From positions 594,501 through 658,500 of the forward strand of contig JARFJB010000889.1 in assembly GCA_036346205.1 (NCBI GenBank): a DNA stretch of 64,000 bases, read 5' to 3'. Position 1 is the first letter of the stretch; every line of letters begins with the position of its first letter. This DNA is from Vesta saturnalis (lineage: Eukaryota; Arthropoda; Insecta; Coleoptera; Lampyridae). Shown piece after piece: positions 58,392 through 64,000 of this stretch. Both the position numbers and the translations under genes were made by a program. A model generated the notes under the pieces. That model was not told where the DNA came from, did not search any database, and saw only the letters and a program-made list of their open reading frames with translations.

Positions 58392-59690
58392 ATAGACAGA
58401 TAGACAGAAGACAGAAGACAGAAGAAGACAGAAGACAGATAAAGACAGATAGACAGATAGACAGATAGACAGATAGACAGAAGACAGATAGACAGAAGAC
58501 AGATAGACAGAAGACAGATAAGACAGATAGACAGATAGGACAGATAGACAGATAGACAGATAGACAGATAGACAGATAGACAGATAGACAGATAGACAGA
58601 TAGACAGATAGACAGAAGCAGATAGCAGAAGAAGAGAAGAAGAGACAGAGACAGAGAAGAGACAGAGACAGATAGCAGAAGCAGAAGCAGAAGCAGAAGC
58701 AGAAGCAGAAGACAGAGAGAAGCAGAAGACAGAGACAGAAGACAGACGAGAGAGACAGAGACAGAACAGACAGAGACAGAGACAGAGACAGAGCAGAGAG
58801 CAGAAGCAGAAGCAGAAGAAGAACAGAAGACAGAGACAGAGACAGAACAGGCAAAGCAGAAGCAGAAGCAGCAGAAGCAGTGACGAGACGGACAGAGCGA
58901 GCAAGACAGAGACAGTAAGAGGAGAGTAGACAGATAGACAGATAGACAGATAGACAGATAGACAGATAGACAGATAGACAGATAGACAGATAGACAGATA
59001 GACAGATAGACAGATAGACAGATAGACAGATAGACAGATAGACAGATAGACAGATAGACAGATAGACAGATAGACAGATAGACAGATAGACAGATAGACA
59101 GATAGACAGATAGACAGATAGACAGATAGACAGATAGACAGATAGACAGATAGACAGATAGACAGATAGACAGATAGACAGATAGACAGATAGACAGATA
59201 GACAGATAGACAGATAGACAGAAGACAGATAGACAGATAGACAGATAGACAGATAGACAGATAGACAGATAGACAGATAGACAGATAGACAGATAGACGA
59301 GATAGACAGATAGACAGATAGACAGATAGACAGATGACAGATAGACAGATAGACAGATAGACAGATAGACAGATAGACAGAAGACAGATAGACAGATAGA
59401 CAGATAGACAGATAGACAGATAGACAGATAGACAGGATAGACAGATAGACAGATAGACAGATAGACAGATAGACAGATAGACAGATAGACAGATAGACAG
59501 ACAGATAGACAGATAGACAGATAGACAGATAGACAGATAGACAGATAGACAGATAGACAGATAGACAGATAGACAGATAGACAGATAGACAGATAGACAG
59601 ATAGACAGATAGACAGATAGACAGATAGACAGATAGACAGATAGACAGATAGACAGATAGACAGATAGACAGATCAGAGAAGCAGATAGA
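56945..59690. repeat. (GATAGACA)n array, Bkm-like, about 2.7 kb
   Basis: The alternating tetranucleotides GATA and GACA repeat almost perfectly from 56945 to about 58613 and again from about 58928 to 59690. A degraded GCAGAA/GAGACA segment lies between (58614-58927). Single deletions (GAAGACA) increase towards 58080-58520. GATA plus GACA is the composition of the Bkm satellite known from snake and other sex chromosomes. The Leu/Ser/Val-rich minus-strand frames of up to 1279 codons exist only because the repeat contains no stop in those frames. Confidence 0.97.
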
Positions 59691-59827
59691 CAGAGAAGAC
59701 AGATAGACAGATAGACAGATAGACAGATAGACAGATAGACAGACAGAGACAGATAGACAGATAGAGCAGATAGACAGATAGACAGACATAGACAGAAGAC
59801 AGAGTGAGACAGACAGACAGATAGAGC

Positions 59828-59862
<35 letters not shown>

Positions 59863-60690
59863 TAGACAGACAGACAGAAGACAGACAGACAGACTGCAGA
59901 CAGACAGACAGACAGCAGACAGAGCAGACAGGCAGAGACAGAAGACAGGACAGACAGGCAGACAGGCAGTCAGGCAGACAGGCAGACAGCAGACAGGAAG
60001 ACAGGCAGACAGGCAGACAGGCAGACAGGCAGACAGACAGACAGGCAGACAGGCAGACAGACAGACAGAGCAGACAGGCAGACAGGCAGACAGGCAGACA
60101 GACAGACAGACAGACAGATGACAGGCAGACAGGCAGACAGGCAGACAGAGACAGGCAGACAGGCAGACAGGCGACGGACAGACAGGCAGACAGGACAGAC
60201 AGACAGACAGACAGACAGAGAGACAGACAGACAGGCAGACAGAGACAGGACAGCAGCAGACAGGCAGACAGGCAGACAGGCAGACAGGCAGACAGGCAGA
60301 CAGGCAGACAGGCAGATAGGCAGACAGGCAGACAGGCAGACAGGCAGACAGGCAGACAGGCAGACAGGCAGACAGGCAGACAGGCAGACAGATAGGCAGG
60401 TGGACAGACGGACAGACAGACAGACAGATAGGCAGGCAGGCAGGCAGGTAGGCAGACAGAGAGACAGGTAGGAAGGCAGACAGGTAGGCAGACAGACAGA
60501 CAGGCAGGCAGGCAGACAGACAGACAGGCAGGCAGGCAGACAGACAGATAGGCAGCCAGACAGGCAGTCAGGTAGACAGGTAGGCAGACAGACAGACAGA
60601 CAGGCAGACAGACATTCCGACAGACAGACAGACAGACAGGCAGGCAGACAGACAGAAAGACAGTCAGACAGACAGACAGGCAGATACGCA
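59691..60690. repeat. (GACA)n and (GACAGGCA)n array
   Basis: GACA units (59780-59930) give way to GACAGGCA and GGCA units (59930-60680), a base-substituted extension of the neighbouring array. The repeat ends abruptly at about 60685 in AT-rich DNA. Confidence 0.95.
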
Positions 60691-61205
60691 CGAATTTTTT
60701 TTCTAAAAATGTTTTTCGTGTTGTTTAGGACATAAAACGTTGAGAAAAACAAAAAAAAATTGAAAATTTAAAACGATTATATAGCTTTCATCTTATACGT
60801 AAGTATGAGAGAAAGGAATTAATTGTACTACCAGTGATTTACAATCAGATAAGGAATTAATAATATTATTGGATTGAGTTACTTGCTTGTATTTCCTTAT
60901 CACCTGTGGAATTTACACCACTCGATATACAATGTTATCTATTTAATTACTTAAGTATACTTATAAATTGTACTTATTTTTTAATTAATAAAGTTGTTGT
61001 TATTTTAACTAGGTTTTAAAAATATTTGGAAAGAAATGATAATAATTTTTTGTAGCAAGAAAATTACATTTTCATTAACATTATTTATTAATCATCTCAA
61101 AACTCCCTTAAGTGTAAATTTATTTCTAAACATAACCATTTTGGCGCCATAAGCTGTAGGAAATTGTATCCTATATCAATAGGTTTGGTTCTAAGTTGGT
61201 AGTTT
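60691..61205. other. AT-rich DNA, possible 3' end of the copia element
   Basis: No coding sequence was found. A 3' LTR of the neighbouring minus-strand copia remnant would be expected here or just below, but without its partner copy I cannot mark it. Confidence 0.35.
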
Positions 61206-61209
61206 TCGT

Positions 61210-63700
61210 TTTTTGATACACCAACTGTGTCTTGATTACGTTAGTTGGGGTTTTGGCCATCTTTGGATTTGCTAAGCTCCTTACCCAACTGTATCCTTAG
61301 GTTTCTGCTGATAATATCATATACTCATACTTCTCCATGATAATACACCCCCTTGAAATGTGAATACATATCCTGTTACAAAACTTCTTTCTTGACTTTT
61401 CTCTTCCCAGGCTGCACCATATTATCCACTTACCAAATTGACTGTCTCGGTTAAAACGTAGGTAGGTATCAACTGTGCCCTTTAAAATCTAAATAAACGT
61501 TTGGCAGCGGCCCAATCTATTAGCCTTGGATTGTCACATAATCTGTTGCAATAAAGCTTTTCTATAGGATATTTTTTCTTTTGTTTATTTATTGTTTATT
61601 TGTTAATTTCTTCCGACCGACGTGTACTGAGCTCCCCCGCTTCAAAATTTCTTCTTACCAACATTTCCAGAATAGGTATAACTTACATTCCTTGAATGAT
61701 GGATGAAACTTTGACTTAACTTTGTCCAATTAATCTTTGTTGCTAGGAAATAATAATAAATTAACCACATACAGGAGGTTATTATCACTTCTTCACCAAC
61801 GTTTTCACAATACATGCACGAATCGGTTTGTGACTGTTTAAAACCTCAACATGGATAAGCTTTTTATTCTAGACATGTCCACTTTTTTAACCAGTAAATT
61901 GCTTTTTCTAATTTTAACACGTTTTGTTAATTTTTATTAACGAAGTTCTCTGTAAGACAGATATAAACCTCACCATCAAGTACACCATGCAGGTACGCAA
62001 TCTGTACATTCATGTGAAGGTTATGTAAACTTAATCGTAGAGCGAGGCCAATTAGAAACCTATTGAACTGTATTCTATAACAGGGCTACCATTGTCTTCA
62101 ATTTTTGGTTTAATTGAGAATATCGCTTTATTTTGTATTGACATCTTTTTCAAAATTTCATTATCCATTAAGGATTTGCATTCTTAGTTTATAACTTTTA
62201 AGCGTTTTCTTTCTCACGGTATTCCGCTGCTTCCACGACAGTCTGTGGGTTATTAGTATATTCTCTTGCTGGGTATGTTGAAAAATTCTTCCTTAAATAC
62301 TTTATTTCAGTAGTTCTTACAGACCTACGTTGGAAATTTACTAGCTTTTCTTCAGAACTAGTTTCAGTTACTTTGTTATTATCTAATACTGCTTCAATGT
62401 ACAGATCACTATTTTTCTGTTCCTCTTTGCTAATATTTCGATGTTTATGCTCATCACATTCCTCCATTGAAAAATGTTCGTCAAATAAATTAACATCTCG
62501 AGTCATTTTACTGATTTTAGAATCTACTAGTCAATACATACCTTTTACACAGTATCCCATGAACAAATAATCTTCGGATCGCTTTTTTTTCTTTTGGTAT
62601 ATGAACCATTATTTGCATCCAAAAACCGTTCAATTATAGGATCTGATATTGTTCTGATTAATATTTTGTGCAATGTTTCATTATATTGCGTAATTTGGAG
62701 AACGGTTAATTAAGTATGGTGCTGTGGATGTGGGCTAAGCCTAATACATTTTAGGTAAGCAAGGCTCAAATAACGTGAAAATTGCTCAACAATTCCTCTA
62801 TGCATTCTTTCAGTGAGACCATTTTGTTGTGGACTGTAGTGAAAATTTGACTGATTCTAATAACTGATTGTTTAGCAAGTTTTCAAATGCTGCATTCAAA
62901 TACTCTGTTCCATTATCAGCTCCATGTATTTTTATTCACTTTCCTGTTTGATTTTCTTCCACATTTTTTAATTCAATAATTTTTCTACAACTTCATCCTT
63001 CATCCTTCTTGAAGGATTATGTACAAAAATTACAAAATACCTTGTTCACGCATCTGAATGCATTAATTCTAGAGTATCGTTTCTGGTAATTCTAGTCGGT
63101 TTAAATGGCAGACCATGGTGTTTCCCTTAGATACATAAAACACAATTCATCTTCATAACTATCTAATGCATATCCATGTAACACCTATTTTAGCCTTCTA
63201 TTCTTGTTTACGGGAGTGGACTAATTTATGGTGTTACAATGGATACTCTTCGCATTGAGTTGGTGTGGTAACCTTTTCTTCCTTCTGTTCAATTTATAAA
63301 TACCATCTTTTTCAGAAGCTGTGGCTATAACGTTGCCTTCATTTGAAATTATTCTACATCAATTCATAGCGAAAAGTTACTATGGCAGGGATGTCTACAG
63401 TTACCACTGAATGAGCTATAATTTTTGCATTATTTGCTACAGTAATGGTCGTGATTTTACATATTTTTCGATTTCTAAGTAAATTTCTATCTATAGCCAT
63501 ATGACATGAGAAACACGAGTCAATAAATTAATATTATTCTTAAGTTTTTCCTGCATCGTATAAAAAACATAATTATGAAATGATTTTCTGTCTGATTTTC
63601 CACTTTGTGCAATCACTTGCAAAATGCACGTATTTGTTACATGGGTAACGCACTTCACTTTTACATGTACGGTTGCGGCCACGGAAAAGTTACCACTTAC
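61210..63700 (-). pseudogene. Ty1/copia retrotransposon gag-pol pseudogene
   Basis: Read on the minus strand: a CCHC-like knuckle CNKYVHFASDC near 63680-63600 (first cysteine changed to arginine), then the protease region with HMAIDRN and ITVANN (about 63510-63410). Next is the integrase head C-x2-C, GKHHGLPFKPTR, LELMHSD (about 63160-63060) and FHYSPQQNGLTERMHRGIVE (about 62850-62780). A 102-residue linker frame follows (62506-62198, MTRDVNLFDEHFS). Reverse-transcriptase pieces RFLIGLALRLSLHNLHMNVQIAYLHG are near 62060-61980. RNase H pieces are HWAAAKRLFRF (about 61510) and SFVTGYVFTFQGGVLSW (about 61395-61345). Gag, protease, integrase, RT and RNase H in that order is the copia arrangement. 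There are many stops and frameshifts. The 5' part runs off the window. Confidence 0.8.
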
Positions 63701-64000
63701 ATTTATCTAGCAATCGTTTTTTGAAATTTTTGAATAGAGTAAAAGGACGCTTTATGTCAATATGACGTTCATTTACAGTGGCGTATCATAATGCAGTCAA
63801 TTAATGTCAGAGTGACAGCCTATGGTGACAGCACTTTCATTTTAATCAAGAAAAACGTGAGTGGTAACTTTTCCCTGGCCGCAATTGTACATAAGAATTT
63901 TTTATGTTCACACAATGAATACAGAACAATTTTTGGTCTTGCATTACCCCTTTCATTTAATTTAACGTATGCTTTTATTTTGATCGAATGTAAAGATAAA
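63701..64000. other. No recognised gene; possible gag portion of the copia element
   Basis: It would encode the upstream part of gag on the minus strand if the copia element continues, but no reading frame is readable. Confidence 0.35.

Noticed and set aside
56945..59690. CRISPR-like array
   Set aside because: There are no unique spacers, only contiguous short units, and the window is eukaryotic.
56852..60691. A 1279-codon minus-strand open frame and its 952-, 643- and 260-codon companions
   Set aside because: They translate the GATA/GACA and CA repeats into Leu/Ser/Val/Cys strings in several overlapping frames. The repeat simply lacks stops; there is no start context or non-repetitive domain.

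Overview
This looks like insect nuclear DNA, probably from a beetle or a similar insect with a large, repeat-rich genome. It is AT-rich, has canonical GT-AG introns and TATA promoters, and carries an array of odorant-binding-protein genes. It is saturated with decayed transposons (mariner-like, piggyBac, MULE, hAT, copia, jockey-type and RTE-like LINEs, tRNA-derived SINEs). No bacterial or organellar gene organisation is visible. The species assignment is inference from gene families and composition only.

The only genes that look intact are three paralogous two-exon genes for small secreted proteins. They resemble minus-C odorant-binding proteins (PBP/GOBP fold) and lie at 15441-15968 (+), 23343-22816 (-) and 33659-34186 (+). 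Each has a 15-codon first exon, a 54-bp intron at the same place and a 142-codon second exon, giving a 157-residue precursor about 92% identical between copies. Each sits inside a larger segmental duplication: block A about 9330-16930, block B inverted and spanning about 18705-24660, block C about 31470-35975. The blocks share TATA boxes, a nuclear-receptor-like AGGTCA repeat about 195 bp upstream of the ATG, poly(A) signals and flanks. Transposons that entered one block but not the others interrupt them: a mariner-like element and a piggyBac element in block A, and about 3 kb of unidentified DNA in block B. This orders the events.

Layout: 1-9300 holds unannotated AT-rich DNA, a cysteine-rich transposon remnant with an inverted duplication (3553-4280), a small GC-rich minisatellite (5855-5950) and a FLYWCH/MULE pseudogene (6400-7650). 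9330-16930 is block A. 17030-18705 holds LINE fragments, one split by a SINE with a visible target-site duplication. 18705-24660 is inverted block B. 24728-28608 holds two mariner-like elements, probably nested. 28671-29499 is a long-TIR non-autonomous element. 29570-31140 holds LINE fragments on the minus strand, and 31470-35975 is block C. 36650-40290 contains simple repeats, satellite-like units and about 1 kb of (CACACG)n. 40917-44040 holds a MITE candidate and an hAT pseudogene. 45422-45475 is a candidate first exon. 46369-49362 is a mariner-like element with about 500-bp terminal inverted repeats, followed directly by a second inverted-repeat element. 49730-50110 is a second SINE. 51330-52700 holds CA repeats and a degenerate tandem repeat of about 118 bp. 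53990-55410 is a GC-rich jockey-type ORF1 pseudogene. 56220-60690 is a 4.5-kb simple-sequence domain dominated by GATA/GACA, like the Bkm satellite. 61210-63700 is a copia pol pseudogene on the minus strand.

The most interesting signals are the inverted OBP triplication with a variable patch between its last two cysteines, the long-TIR mariner-like elements sitting in or beside (TA)n tracts, and the Bkm-like array. The very long open frames inside simple repeats are artefacts. All identifications rest on reading motifs by eye; no database search was run.
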